Of a stretch of 64,000 nucleotides of DNA, positions 21,458 through 33,728 are shown one piece after another; the first letter of the stretch is position 1; every line of letters begins with the position of its first letter. The notes under the pieces are model-generated. The model searched no databases. It saw nothing but the letters and a program-made list of their open reading frames with translations, and was not told the origin of the DNA. Both the position numbers and the translations under genes were made by a program. Source of the stretch: Taxillus chinensis (lineage: Eukaryota; Streptophyta; Magnoliopsida; Santalales; Loranthaceae). The DNA lies in assembly GCA_023512835.1 (NCBI GenBank), contig JAKCVP010000332.1, positions 124,001-188,000 on the forward strand, in the 5' to 3' direction.

Positions 21458-22361
21458 GGCTGGCGGGCGGCGCTTATGTTTCGGAGTGGCTTTGCAGGAG
21501 TGTGGAGGGCGTTGCAGCGGGCTCACGCATAGGTGCGAGAGAAAGTGTATGGGGCAAATTGTATGCGCGCGCAGAATAGCGGTAGTGATGAGCGGTGGCA
21601 GGGTCGGTGAGGAATGAAGGGAGGAGGATTGCGGCGGAGACGGGCTGGTGACGGCGCAGTCGCAAACGAGCGGGCGGCGGGTAGAGGAGAAGGGCAGACA
21701 GCAAGCAAGTGGTGAGGCGGAATGCGAAGGGAACAAACAGTAGAGATGTAGTATGGAGAGTAGAGGTGGCAGAGTGGTGGCAGTAGTAGGGGATATGCTT
21801 CCCTTCAGGCAGGAGTGACGGAAGGAGTGACGATCGGGCGCAGCTAACTTCAGACACCGCCACACAACCCGCGTCAACTCAACGTCCTCACCTGGGGCTG
21901 CTCACCGTTGGCAGCCTCAGTCAAGCACTACAAGCTTTTCCGCGAACGGCGACGCGCTGCTCCACTCCACCGGCATCCACACCAGCCAAGCCTTCAAGAT
22001 TCGTCCTGCAGAGTCCCCTCTTCTCGGCAAGTAGCGCCCATCCGCCTCGCGTCACATCGCCCTACGGGGATGTGGCTGCGTACCTACGAAGCACGCTATT
22101 ACTGCTATCTTCTGTCTGCAGCAGACAGCCGTAGATATACCTGACTCGTATCACAGTGCAGTCTCAGGAATGAAAAAAGTTCAAAAAGCCAAGAGAGCAT
22201 TGCCATTTGCTTTGCCAAACATCAGACATCAGCCCAATAACAATCATTGCCCACACGTTTTCGTACGCCAGTTCTCCGCCTGCTCGCCCATCCCATATAT
22301 CGCCATGCTCCATCAAAGCTTGCCAACTTGATTTGATAAGTCTGTACAATGACCCTTTCGC
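21458..22361. other. Intergenic, TMEM184 5' leader and LAM 3' end
   Basis: The left part is CT-rich on the minus strand, typical of a fungal leader. No independent gene is recognised. Confidence 0.55.
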
Positions 22362-25300
22362 TTACTGCTTCTTCCGGTCATGCGCCGCCTTGAGCGTCGC
22401 CAGTCGCTCCTCCGTCACCCGGATCGCTTCTTCAATCTGCTGCTCCCCCAGCTGTTGCTCCGCCATCTTGGACGGCATCTCGCTGCTGACCCTTCGCTCA
22501 TCTGCCACCTTCGATCCAGCCCGCTCTCGCATCGCAATCTCATCAAGCTGGATTCGATCTTCCAGCCAGTCCCAAAGCTGCACTTCTTCGCGCCGCCAGA
22601 GCTCGTCATATGCTGCCATGCGAGATGCGTGTTCCATCAGGGGATCTCGGAGCGCGGCCTGTTGCCGGCTGCCGCCGCCATACGACGACCTGAGCCAGAG
22701 AATCGATACAATTACCAGCAGCACCGCCAAAGCCGTCGTCGTAGACAGCAGCGGCTCCACCAGATCCCCTACCGGCCCTAGCATCCCAATCACCGGCGCG
22801 AAAATCCCTCCCTTCTTCGCCTCCCCTTCCTTGCTTCCTCGCGATTCCGTTGCCTCCGCTGATGTTGCATGCCGCTTCTTCTTGCTCTTCACTTTGCCGC
22901 CTCGCGGAGCCTTTGCTCCGCCTCTCGATGTCACAAAGTTCTTGGTAAAGGCTGCAATCTCCGCTCCATACTGTGCTTGACCGGCGTTGGATCCGCTCTC
23001 GATTGGCCCTTTGATCCAGCTCTTGGCTGACCACTCCACCGTCCAGCTCATCTGAAATTTTGTCGAGTTGTTCGGACCCCATGCCAGACTGTACTTGGTC
23101 TTCACCACAAACGAGTTCCCACTGGGCACATCCGGAGTCTGTGTCGAGCATGTCACCGCAACAGCTTTGCTGAGGTCAAAGTAATCGAGTGTCTGGTTGA
23201 CAATGCACTTTGTTTGTTTCGGGCCAATGCCTCCTGCAAGAGACCGAATGTACTGGTACGACGACTGCTTGATTTCCTCGCCCATGCCCTTCTTGTCGTC
23301 CTCAAGCTGAAGCTCGCGTACTTTTTGATCGTCGAGGAGGAACTTGCGCATAAATGTCCCCGACTCTGGGCCAAACAGCATTGTGTAGACCTTTCCGAGC
23401 GGTGCCGGAATGATCTCCTCAGGGATGGACTTGTCGTAATGCTGCACTACATCAGATGCGTCTGTGGGCGCATGTTCCTTGGGTCCCGGGAAATCACCCA
23501 TTGCAGCGCCGGCACCTCCTTCGCCATTCTCGCGCGTCTTTGACGTCGGATCGCCCAATGCAGCCGGGCCGCTGCCGGATGGTTTGTGGCTCACCACACG
23601 CGGATGGAAGTCGCCAACTTCACTAGGTGGCACGCTGGACGTTGCATCGAGCATGCTTCCTCGCATGCTGGAGTTGTCGTCGCCGGAAAATTCGCCCTCA
23701 TCATCCGAGTCTTCGTCTTCCGCAACCGACTCGCCTTCACCCTTGTCGCCGTTGTCCTCGTCAAGCATGTGGCCGTTCTCGGAGGTTTTCAAGTTGGGGT
23801 GTCCAATCTTCCAGATTCCTATAAGCAGATCGTACGTTTGATCTCGGTTCAGGAAGCTCGCAAAGACATTCCTTGCGTGGAGCGTTTGGATGATGATTGC
23901 GTTGGGAAATATGAGTGCCGTCGACTTCTTCTCCATCGCAACAATCTCGTCAAAACTGATGACCAAATTTGTGACCCACCCCAAGATGTTGCTGCTGAAG
24001 CACACGTGCTTTTCGGAGACGTAGAGTCGTCCGTGCAACAAGATATCTCTTTGCAAGGCTGCGCTGTAGTCCTCAATCAAGTAATCATCCTCGGGCACAC
24101 TCTTGAAGAGCGCATGAAAGTCCTTGTTGCGCTTCGAGCTTGCTACAGCAAAGCCTTGTATTTGCGAGGTGCTACCGTTGGCAGAAGGGTGGGCCAACGC
24201 GGAGTGACTGCTTGCCAAGGCTGCTGCAATGGCGCTCCCCGTCGCAGTAGAGCTGTTGCGCGAGCGCTTTGCACGCCTTTTGCCGCTCAATCTACTCCGC
24301 GTTGAGCCCGTGCGGCCGAGACCCCTGTCCGGCTCATACAAAGTACCAATCCGAGGGGGCGAGCTATCGCCGGGTAAGCTATTGACCGCACTGTTCAGAG
24401 ACCGCGGCCGAGAAGCAGGAGCTGTATCATTGACCACAGGGGTGGACGGCTTTTTGTCCAAACTAGTCAGGGCGTCATGAGCTGCTGCCACCTCTTCATT
24501 TTCAATTGCGGGAAAGCTCGCCGGCGACGACATGAGCGGCTCCGATAGATCTGTTTTGGATGCCATACTTTCCTCGTCGATGCCTAGATGGCGTAGACTG
24601 AGGTTTCCAGAGCCGAGAGTGTTGACTGCAGGCTCCCGTGACGAACCTTCGGATTCGAGGATGTTCGGGTGAGCGCGCGGGTTGGACAGAACGACTTCTT
24701 CTCCGTCGAGTGTGTTTGAGACTGGCTCCTTGGGATCACTTGAGACGGTGTCACTTCGCTTCCTCAACGATGACGAACTGTTCTGATTGATGGTACTGCC
24801 TATGGAGCTGACGGCATTCTGCGTCGACGTCCAAAAGCTAGAGAAGAAGCCACTGGAGCCGCTAGGTGTGATCACAGTCCCGCCAGGGGTACTTGTCTCT
24901 TCTATGATAGGAGTGACTGGCCCGATCCTTCCTGATGCTGTTGACACAGCGGTCGCCGAGCGCGCGCGGCGATGGACAATGCCTTTTTCGGAGGGAGTCG
25001 CCGCAACTCGTGGTGGAGAGGGCAGAGAGCCGAGAGTGAGGTTTGTCTTGGACTTTGTTGGCGAGGGGGAGCGCGACTGCGGTAGTGTAGGCGTAGGCGG
25101 GGTGACAAATGTAGATGGGGTCTTGGGGACAACCTTGAGCGATAGGCCGGCGCTTGCAGGCCGTGCTCTCGAAAGGTCCGAGTCAGAACTATCTCTCTTG
25201 AGACCGTTGGACTTTCGTAGGCTGCCAAAGAATGAAGCAAAACTTGCGGGGCTTTCAGCGGGAGCTGTCGACTTGTCAACGTCAACGTTCGGATAGCCTG

Positions 25301-26501
25301 CACCGTCGTTTAGAGAGAGTGTGGGATGGTTTGCGCGAAGGACGGTGTCGTTTGAAGGAGATCGTTTGTTGAAGGCGGTGGTGGTGCGGGATAGGCTGCT
25401 TGCGTCACCGCCTGATGGGATTGTTGCAGCAGGGATGGCCGGTTCGGAAGAGGTTGGAGAATCTAGCTGAATAGTGGAAATATAGGGATCGACTGCTCGC
25501 TTGGGAGAGGGCAGTGTCTCTGTTTCAATCAAAGGCGACGTGAATGTCAGGTACTCTTCGTGCGAGCGATTTGGAGATAGCGAGGGATGATCGGTCGGCC
25601 TGCAGCAAGGAAGAGGGAAAATTTAGCCGAAAGGTCTCTTGTGGGGGGAGACGAAGGAACAAGGGACAAGATGCAAGGAGAATAGATGTCGTCGGACAAA
25701 AGGAGCCGCGTTTGCAAAGAGCAGCAGAAGGGCGGAGGGTAGAGGAGCTGAGACAGAGGGACTGGCAGGGAGAAGGGATGGGCGGCCGTTGACGCGTGGG
25801 AGGGAGAGCTAGAGAGCAGCTGGAGGGTTGGCCCCCCCTCACCGAGTCAGCGCGTCGCCGTACTGTGAGTGCAGTGGGCGTGCGTGGTATACAGTAGCAG
25901 CCGCCCAGCTCGAAGCTCATCCTCGGCTGCTCTGCGGCTGCTGCGTCGGAGGCTTGTCGTGTGTCCAGCCCACGGCTCGCCCTCCCATGCGCATACGCAG
26001 ACAATGTAGAAAAATGCAACGGACTCACATATCAGGGTCCGAGTCTTCAGTGAGCAGACTGCTGCCTCCGCTGGGGCTCAGGCCCAGCGACTCCGCGCTG
26101 GCACTCACATGCAGCCGACTGTCGTGCTCGTGCACGCCCAGGTTCGCCGTCCTGTGTTTGTGCCGTCTCCGCCGCATGCCCTTGCTCGTCCTGTCGGCGC
26201 TGGGTTCGTCTGTTGTCTGGCTGTTCTTGCGCCCTGCACGGATGAACTTGGCGAAGCGTCCAGAGTCTTGTGAGTTGGACCGCTCGACATCGTGCGAGGG
26301 TCGTGTCTTTTCGCGTAGCTTGTCTAGCGACATCTTGAGTCTGCTCTGCTCCTCTCGCGCCTTGCCATCGTCGCTGGCCACCGACACCGACGACGCGTGC
26401 TTCGATCGTTTGCTCTTGCTGGTCGAGCGGCGCAGGAGGCTCGTGAGGCTGCGGTCGGGGGAGGGTGTTGCTCGAGGGAGGTCCGCCTCAAAGGACGACA
26501 T
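22362..26501 (-). CDS. GRAM-VASt sterol transfer protein of the LAM/Ysp2 family
   Basis: Two exons are inferred (26501-26029 and 25599-22362), 1,236 residues. A Ser/Thr/Pro-rich disordered N-terminal half (about 1-640) is followed by a GRAM domain (about 645-755) with D-F-H-A-L-F-K-S-V-P, L-Y-V-S-E-K-H-V-C-F-S-S-N-I-L-G and I-F-P-N-A-I-I-I. Next comes one StART-like VASt domain (about 870-1025, V-Y-x-M-L-F-G-P-E-S through W-S-A-K-S-W-I-K). One membrane helix lies near 1115-1140, followed by a charged coiled tail. These ER-anchored proteins sit at ER-plasma membrane contacts and move sterols. A single VASt and no BAR domain make it closer to Lam5/6 than to Ysp2/Lam4, which carry two. The 429-bp intron is long for this window and stays open in one frame, so an alternative first exon is possible. 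Confidence 0.88.
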
Positions 26502-27822
26502 GGCGGTGGAGCCAGGGGGGCATGCTCGACCAGACGCTCGAGTGGGTCGTCACGTTGGTTGCTGCCTGGCAAAACAATGGCGCCGTGGGCCGTGGATGCG
26601 ACTGAAGGGCTCGGCAGCGCCAGCAAGGGATGAATGCCTTGGGCGATCGGAGATGGTCTGGAGAGAGGTACCTACAGCCGGTAGCTCTCTTCGCTGCAGA
26701 GCACAGGGACTGGTGATGGGTACTGAATGTATCAGGGCATCCGACAACAAGCAGCCAGGAGACTCGCCCGGCTACGTGACTCTTTATGTCAGAGTTGCTC
26801 CGGCCCGCCGTCTGTTGTCCACACAACGTCGGATTGCCATCCCATCCACCTTTCTGGCCCCGGCGCCTGCCCCGGTCAAAGGTGCTTGCTCGTGTCACTA
26901 TAGGTATGGCTGCCATGCCCAACCACATGAGCTCTCACTCTGTGCGCCCAAAGGTCGTGCCCGTGTCAAAGCAAGAAAAAGGAAACGTCCCGTCAAAACA
27001 TCACGTTTGGCTTCAAATTCAGATCATCGACCGAGGTCGACAGACAAACGCCAGTCCATGTCGCCGGCAAACACTAACTCAGCAGGTAGTCAAATCATCA
27101 CTAGCAGAATCCCGAATCCCCTTCTTTGATGCCGAACACAGAAAGTTGAAAGCAAAAACTCCCCAAGAATATCGATATGTGAAGCCGACAAAAAGACATC
27201 TCCCTGACCGCCCGTGCTCCATGCCAACCAGAGAGGTCCTCCGAGACCCAGATCTACTCCTGCTTCTGCTGCTCAGCGCATACCGGGGCTCCGATAGTAG
27301 GATGAAAGAGGCAGCCTTCATGCGCAACGCCGTGACTGCCGGGTATTCCAGGATATCTCCAACCGTCGTCTGCTGAAATGACGATTCTCCTTTTGGCCGT
27401 CTCGGAATATGTGTGTGTATGCGTGGTGTTTTCCCGCGCGGCCCCGAAGAAAAAGCTCCACCGCTGCTGCGTCCAATGAACCTGGTATCTCCAAAGTTTC
27501 CCGTTCAAATTTCAGACTGTCGCGCCCACAAGAAAAAGAGTTCAATCGCTTGCTGGTCCCTCCCTATGCTGATGTGAGAAGCACCAATTCCCAATCGAGG
27601 CCGTGGAAGATGCTCCCGCTGAACACCGCAAACTTATGCTCGCTCAATCACAAAACGCAAATCTCTGGTAGCCCGTCCTGTACAGTTGAATGATGCCCCT
27701 TTGACTCCGTGTTAATCTTCCTCTTTTCTTTTGCCAATACAAGATATCGCGCACCTGGAAACAAAGGAAAAGATGCGGAGACAGGTGAGCTAGCACCCAT
27801 CGCCATCGACATAGGTCGAAGT
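26502..27822. other. Intergenic, LAM promoter and next gene's 3' end
   Basis: Several open frames cross this 1.3 kb, but none has a credible protein signature or splice pattern. The part nearest 26502 should hold the LAM gene promoter. Confidence 0.5.
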
Positions 27823-29252
27823 CTAGCCCCACACAGAGGCTTGACGCGAGGATCCCCAAGCACCAGAGCCGCCGTTCCAGCCAAGGCCACCGACACCCTT
27901 CTCTTGGTTCGAGGCAGTTGTCGATGGGTTGGAGGCCGCGGACTGAGAACGCTCGCCGTTGGCTCCGTAGCTAAGCGGAGAAGGAGCAGGAGGGGTGTTG
28001 CGCTTGCCAGGAGCGCCGCCAACCGGACGAGTGCCAATTGGTGCGACACCACCCTGGGAAGCCTTTGCGACGTGACCGGGCGCATCAATGGGAGTAGAGC
28101 TGCCAGCAGACTTGACGCCAGCTTGGGCGCTGTCAAACATGGCAAATTGCTTGCCGGCGGCAATAGCCGACTGAGGCGAAGCGGTTGCATCGCGGGGAGT
28201 GACGGCGCCTGCGGTGGCCGATACTGCAAGTCCAGCCTCTCCAGAAGTGGCAGCACCGTAGCCATCAAAGGCGAGTGGGGAGGAACCATGACCAGACCCA
28301 CCAACGCCTGCGAGGACGCGGGCATCCTGGCTGACGGGACGGGGCGAAGTGCCGTCGCCAGCGTAGAGCTGAGAGTTGTCACCGTAGAGAGCACGATGCT
28401 GGCGAGCAATGAGTTCCCGGCGGTCCTCTTCGCTCATGCTAGGACTCATGGATCGGTCAGATTTGGGACCAGATGTACCCTCTAGAAGCACAAAAGGTTA
28501 GCAAGGGGGCGTGGAAGGAAGATGACGATTGACTTACTCCGGTTATATTGCTGTTCTTGATGATAGTTGCGCAGTTCGCGCTCGCGCTGAGCAGCGGCGC
28601 GACGCTTCGCTTGCATCATCTGTTCGGCTTCGCTTGGGCGCGAAGGGAAGCGCTGATGGGCGAGGTAACCCTGAAGTCCCGGGCCTCCATTGTGAGGTCC
28701 ATGACCGCCACGGCTCGGGTCCTCACTGACTGACATGTGGCGCTGTGGCCCGCGAGCATCTGTTCAATTGCGTCAACCTTTTTGAAGATCTGGCGGTGCG
28801 GTGCGGCACGGTGCGCCGAGAATTGCTCACCATGAAATTCGCCGAGCTGGCGTTGGAATGCACCCATCATAGGCATAGACTCGCGGCGACCGTGTGAGGA
28901 GGGCGCAGGCATGCCGGGTGCGTTAAAGCCCTTGCCGCTTTTCGCGAGATTGTCGGAAGCTCGAATGACCTCTTGAAGAATGTCAGCGCTATGGGCAGGC
29001 GGCGAGCGAGTGGTCAGGGATGCAAGGCAGGAGCGGGACAATGTACTGACCTTCGAATTGAGAGGTGAAGGCGGCTTCGTTGTCTTGCTGTTGTGCAGGG
29101 CTCGCGCCTAGTGAGGGAAGCGTCAGTCTAAAATGTGAGGGCAACGGGCGCTGAAAGAGCGTACCAGGACGAGCGCCAGGGTTTGTGGGGTCCCAAGATT
29201 GCTGACGGCGATGGTGAGACCAGCCAGCATCTTGACCTTCAAAGTAAGACAT
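27823..29252 (-). CDS. Unrecognised low-complexity protein, five exons
   Basis: Exons in transcription order are 29252-29165, 29107-29047, 28988-28831, 28759-28538 and 28481-27823, giving 395 residues, with introns of 56-71 bp that all keep frame. It starts MSYFEGQDAGW and has W-D-P-T-N-P-G-A-R-P-G near the N-terminus. A short helical block follows (A-D-I-L-Q-E-V-I-R-A-S-D-N-L-A-K-S-G-K), then a Glu/Arg/Gln-rich helix (M-M-Q-A-K-R-R-A-A-A-Q-R-E-R-E-L). A well-formed block EEDRRELIARQHRALYG precedes a Gly/Ala/Ser-rich tail ending in V-W-G. No enzyme motif, signal peptide or membrane helix is present. I do not recognise the family. The small exons and the tight RELIARQHRALYG block suggest a real, conserved fungal protein. 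Intron 2 uses GTACAT as donor, the least certain junction. Confidence 0.75.
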
Positions 29253-31861
29253 GGTTGTGAAGAATGTGCGAGGAGTGGAGCGGGCCTCGGTGCAAGGAGG
29301 GCTCAGCGGAGAGGGCGCAGGAGGTGGCAGCGACGCGTTTAGAGGAGCGAAGACAGGGCGATGAGATGATTGATCTAGGCAAAGTCAGTGATGAAGAGAG
29401 TATAGGCCAGGTTGAGAGTCAGGGATGGATTGGAGGGTTGGCGCGTGGGGATTGGTGCGGCCGAGGAGGTGACCGGACGAAGTTTTTTCACAATGACATA
29501 CCATCCAACGAAGGGCGAGCGAGGAGTGCAACGGGAGATGCGTGGGACTTGAGGAGCAGTCAGGAGGGAGGTGAGAAGAGAGAAGATGGTGAGTAGCAGT
29601 GGGCGAGGGTGAGGAAGGGCGGATGGGTGAGAGTCGGGTGAGGTTGTGGATAGGTAGTAGCAGAGTGGTGGTAGGTGAGTAGGTCAGGTAGTGTAGGCCG
29701 TGGGTGTACGGATGGATGGTGGCACTAGGCGTATGGAGAGAGCGATCTCATTTCCTAATTTTGAGTTTTGGCCTGTCACTTTTGGCTCCCACTAACTCAC
29801 TAAACCACCAGTGCTGCTCGGGTCGCCCGCAAAAGGAGAGAGGGGAGAGGCGAGATGAGGCACTGGCGACTGCTGCCAGACACTCTCGAGAAGCGCGTCC
29901 AGCGCCGGTGCCTCCCCATGATGATGATTGATGATGATGATTATTATTATTATTATTGCCAGCTTGGGACCTCAGTACCCGCGACCCCGTACCCGGTCGT
30001 GTCTCGCAGCGTTCGAGATGCTTGCTGATGCAACAGCACATGACCTGCATGCGCCAGAGCATCATCTTGCACCTTTGCAGCGCAGCTCCGTCAAAATCTG
30101 CGCGCGGTGCGAGCTTGCCATTGGGGGAGGCCAGGGTCAAGAGTGCGACAGTGGAGAGCGGGGCAGCCAATCTAGGCCGATGTTCGGATTCGCGGCCTCA
30201 GCTCCCTCCAGGTCCCCATTCGTCCCATTATTCACGCCAGCCATTGTTTCTCATCATCACAGACATACTGCCGCCCTGCCCTGCACACGCTTGCCGCCTG
30301 CCGCGTTCAGTCTAGTCGTCTCCTCTCCAATGCCTCTCACTCGCCCTCGTGTCACTTGCAACAGTCGATCTCGAGACATGACAGACCAGATCAGCGTCCA
30401 ATGTACAAGAGCTCTTCCCTCTTGCACCCCGTGCGACATGCCACTCTATCCGCTCCACCGCTCTTTGCAAGTCATGTGCTCCCGAGAACGATCCCGTATA
30501 CGGTGTTCACGAATCACGATCTGGATTCTGCACTAAGCACTCTGCTTCACCCTGCATAGGTCAATGACAACTTGACATGGTTGACCACACTCGCTGACTG
30601 CCAGTCGGCACTGAAAAGGCCTCTACCTCACGTAGAGCATCTAGTCATTATCCCTGTGCGCGCAATCTAGACTATCGTGCCCACTGATCAGACCATCATC
30701 ATTGGGTTAGTGAGCCGTGGTCGTGATGGCCATCCCGCAACCTCTACACACGCACAACATGGATACGCAGCCAAGCTCGGAATCTATTCTCCCAATTTGG
30801 CTCACACTGGCTTCCACAGGAGATGCGAGGGCGTTTATAGCGGTACGTGTCTCTTTCGAATATTGAGGCTACCTCTGGATACGAGCCCTTCTCGGACCGC
30901 CTGCCCTCAAGCTAGCCACTTGTCTAAGCATAGGCGCATGGGTATCGCTACCTTGAGCCTTTGTCTGATCATCTCCGACGACCGGATTCGAGTCAATGTA
31001 TCGCACCTGTCAAAGCAAGAAAATTGGCTGCCCCAGGCATCAATAAGAAGCGGCTCAGGGCATACTGTACATAGCCCCACATGTCACGTACGGCGCTATA
31101 GGCTGACCGTGGAATGCAATCGTTCGCCTTTGCACTTGCGAGGGATTCTATCGGTCTCTCATTGGCCTCATGACAAGGGCCACGAAAGCTGCGAATCATC
31201 TCTTGGACTTTTTGCAGCCAAACTGCCGTCCAGTCCAGCATCGACTCGTTATCGTCTGATGAGCTGACGCGTTGGTGTAACAAAAGCAATGTGACTCAGT
31301 CTGGGCCCAGAATGGGTGTCTGCGTGCCTCGTGCCGCAAGCGAAACCACATATACCACCCGCCACACAGGCCTCATCAGGAATCTTGGCGTGAATGATGT
31401 TGTCATGCTCAGCATCAATATCTTCAGATTCCAGCCATGCCGTTTGGTCCAAGGCGTCTCGGGCAGTTTCCTGGCAATGAGGCGGGCGATCGACCCAGAG
31501 CCCAGTCACAAGGTTCCAAAACCTACGCCTCTGGCTCTTAAAGCCGGCTGTCAGGGCCTCCTGCTAATGCGCGCGGAATCGTATTCCATGTGGTAACTCT
31601 AGCCAGGTCCAAGTCGTTTGCATCATCCCTGCAGGAGCAGATAGCTGACTTATGAACCGAGTACATCGAGAGCCGATCAAAGACGAGGGCCCTGTCTATT
31701 GCGCAATCCATAGTACGGGCACGACTGCTAAGTGTGGCTTTTTCTCAGATTCGAAGATTTGGGCGGTAGTGCGGTAAGAGGTGCGCGCGAACATGTCCAG
31801 TGAAGATGGAGGACTTGAAAGAAGCTCTAGTCGAAAATTGATAGGGAGAATGTGTCTGGGT
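29253..31861. other. 2.6-kb intergenic region
   Basis: I see the 5' leader/promoter of the minus-strand gene at the left and a trinucleotide ATG/ATT run at 29918-29957. Other open frames lack codon structure or family features. No gene or RNA is supported. Confidence 0.5.
29918..29957. repeat. ATG/ATT trinucleotide microsatellite
   Basis: ATG(A) units pass into an ATT run over about 40 bp. Confidence 0.9.
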
Positions 31862-32651
31862 TCATGAGTCTTCGCGTGAGGCGTCTCTCCAAGTCGCATG
31901 CTTCTTCGTGTCACCAAATTCAACCAGACTCATCTTGGCCAAAGACATCTCTTCGTCCGCCACTGTTTCGTCAAAGTAAATCTCGTCAGCTCCGACCTGA
32001 ACTCCCTCAACCTGCTGCAAGATACGCGCGTAAGTGCTCACGCGTACGGCAAGTAAGATCTGGATTCCAGTGACGGTCAGAGTCGCGAGACTGGCAAAGA
32101 CCATCAAGACGGAAACCACACGGTTGCATTGCATGCGTGTCGAGTTCTCAGTGTCCTGCCTTAACAGAATGGCAGCGGTATTGTCAACTTCTTCGACCGG
32201 TACGAGCAGTGAATGCGACTCCAGAAAGGCAGCGATGCTGTCTGGCGAACATATCGAGGCTCGAAGATCCGGTAGGAATGTGAGGGTCAAGAGTCGTGAT
32301 GCGGCTGAGATGAAGACATCAATGATGAGATAGTTTGAAAATATTGTCACTAGCGTTGCATTGCCCTGTTGTCTTTGGAGTCAGCGTGCTGGTAAGATGC
32401 GGCGGATCTCTTCCGCATATGGTCACAAGCGGCCCATGTCCGCTCTCTTGAATGACTGCCTGGGTATAGATACTGACATTTCTTGCGCCGATGAAACCCA
32501 GTATTGATAGCAAACAGGCCAGATAGCTGTAGAAGACAAGATGTGTGGACAGATGCAAAGGGTCTTCGGGAAGACGGTTGAGCAAGATCGCAGTGAGGGT
32601 TTGGCAGCTCAGGATGAGGAAGGTCAGAGCAAGTGTGAGCCGCCTAGCCAT
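31862..32651 (-). CDS. Unrecognised four-helix membrane protein
   Basis: Two exons are inferred (32651-32478 and 32365-31862), 225 residues, joined by a 112-bp intron with GTCAGT donor. Four hydrophobic segments can be seen at about 4-24, 36-56, 66-88 and 135-160, with a hydrophilic loop between the third and fourth (containing I-C-S-P-D-S) and an acidic cytosolic tail. The topology is that of a small fungal tetraspan membrane protein, but I cannot name the family. Start is the first ATG before the first helix; upstream sequence in the same frame is not membrane-like. It has no operon-like partner. Confidence 0.65.
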
Positions 32652-33728
32652 GTCAGCTTTCACCACATCCCGTCTTCTTTCATGTCTCTGTATATACGAA
32701 CCGGTACCCATGCAGTGGGGACATGGTGTAGGTGAGCGAAGTGGGAACGAGTGCTTAGGTAGGATGGACAAGGTAAAGGGCACGCGACTTGGCGGGCTCT
32801 GCGGAGCGATGGAGGAACGAACGACGAGTGCGGGCGACCACTGGCAGGGACTGAAGATATGGGACAATCTGCTTGCTTGCGGATGCAACACAGTACCAAA
32901 GTAGACTGGAGGCTGGGAGAAGTCGAGATAGCAGCTCGAGGTGAAGCTGTGTCAGCATTGGCGAAGCGAAGGTGCAGTTGGTCTGGGATCGTCACTTGCC
33001 AAAGTCCGAAGATAGCGCTTCGGATCCAGCATGCACTGGTGTGGCCGCCGCCATAAACCCTCTCTACTTCGCTGGAATGAGTATTGTCCTGCTTGTCTAT
33101 GCAACGTAGACCTTGGATGTGCCTCGCCTACCTGCCTTGAGGTACCCGCCCGTGCCGGGTGCGAAGAGGCTCGAGACGTCGATCGCAGGTTGACATGACG
33201 GCTTGACCTGTCATGCCCGTCACGCCTGGGCCTTCGCAGCAGAGCTGCTCCCGATGCGGCTCCAGCCTCTGCCCTTGCGTGCCTTGGTTCGCTTATTCCT
33301 CACCTTTGCTCCAGCTGTTCCGACGTGAAACTAGACGAGGCGATCTAAGTATACAGCCATGAGCGAGGCAATATCCACCTACCTAGGCGAAGCCTGCCCC
33401 GACGCTTCCTGCCCAAGTCAGTACACGTCAAAGGGAGGCAGCGCCCAATTGCGCGGCAATTTTCGGGTCCAGGCACAACAGGCTCATCATGACCGTTACC
33501 AAACAGGTAGACGACTTGCGTGCTGGGAGAAAGTATTGAGGACTTTCTCCGACGTCTGGAGCTGTGCACAACAAAGCAAGCAGCACCCAAGATTGGACCC
33601 GCACTGAACGAAGAAAGCCGACAAAGACTAGCAGCGAAGAGTAACACATTATGGGAGCGCTCAGCCGCCGCTCTTGTACTGTACATTTTGAGTCTAGACG
33701 TGCGTCCACTTCCCTGATACCTCCACCT
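32652..33728. other. Intergenic, membrane-protein promoter and xylose reductase 3' end
   Basis: Nothing beyond short shadow frames is seen. Confidence 0.5.

Noticed and set aside
25525..26028. 167-codon minus frame beside the LAM gene
   Set aside because: It lies inside the inferred intron, has no family features and reads like translated promoter/intron sequence. Splicing around it rebuilds a continuous LAM N-terminus.
26786..27376. 196-codon plus frame
   Set aside because: No domain, no plausible start context and irregular composition; probably intergenic.
30677..31267. 196-codon plus frame
   Set aside because: Composition looks random (many Ser, His, Arg, Cys). It has no signal, domain or splice support and opposes weaker frames on the other strand.
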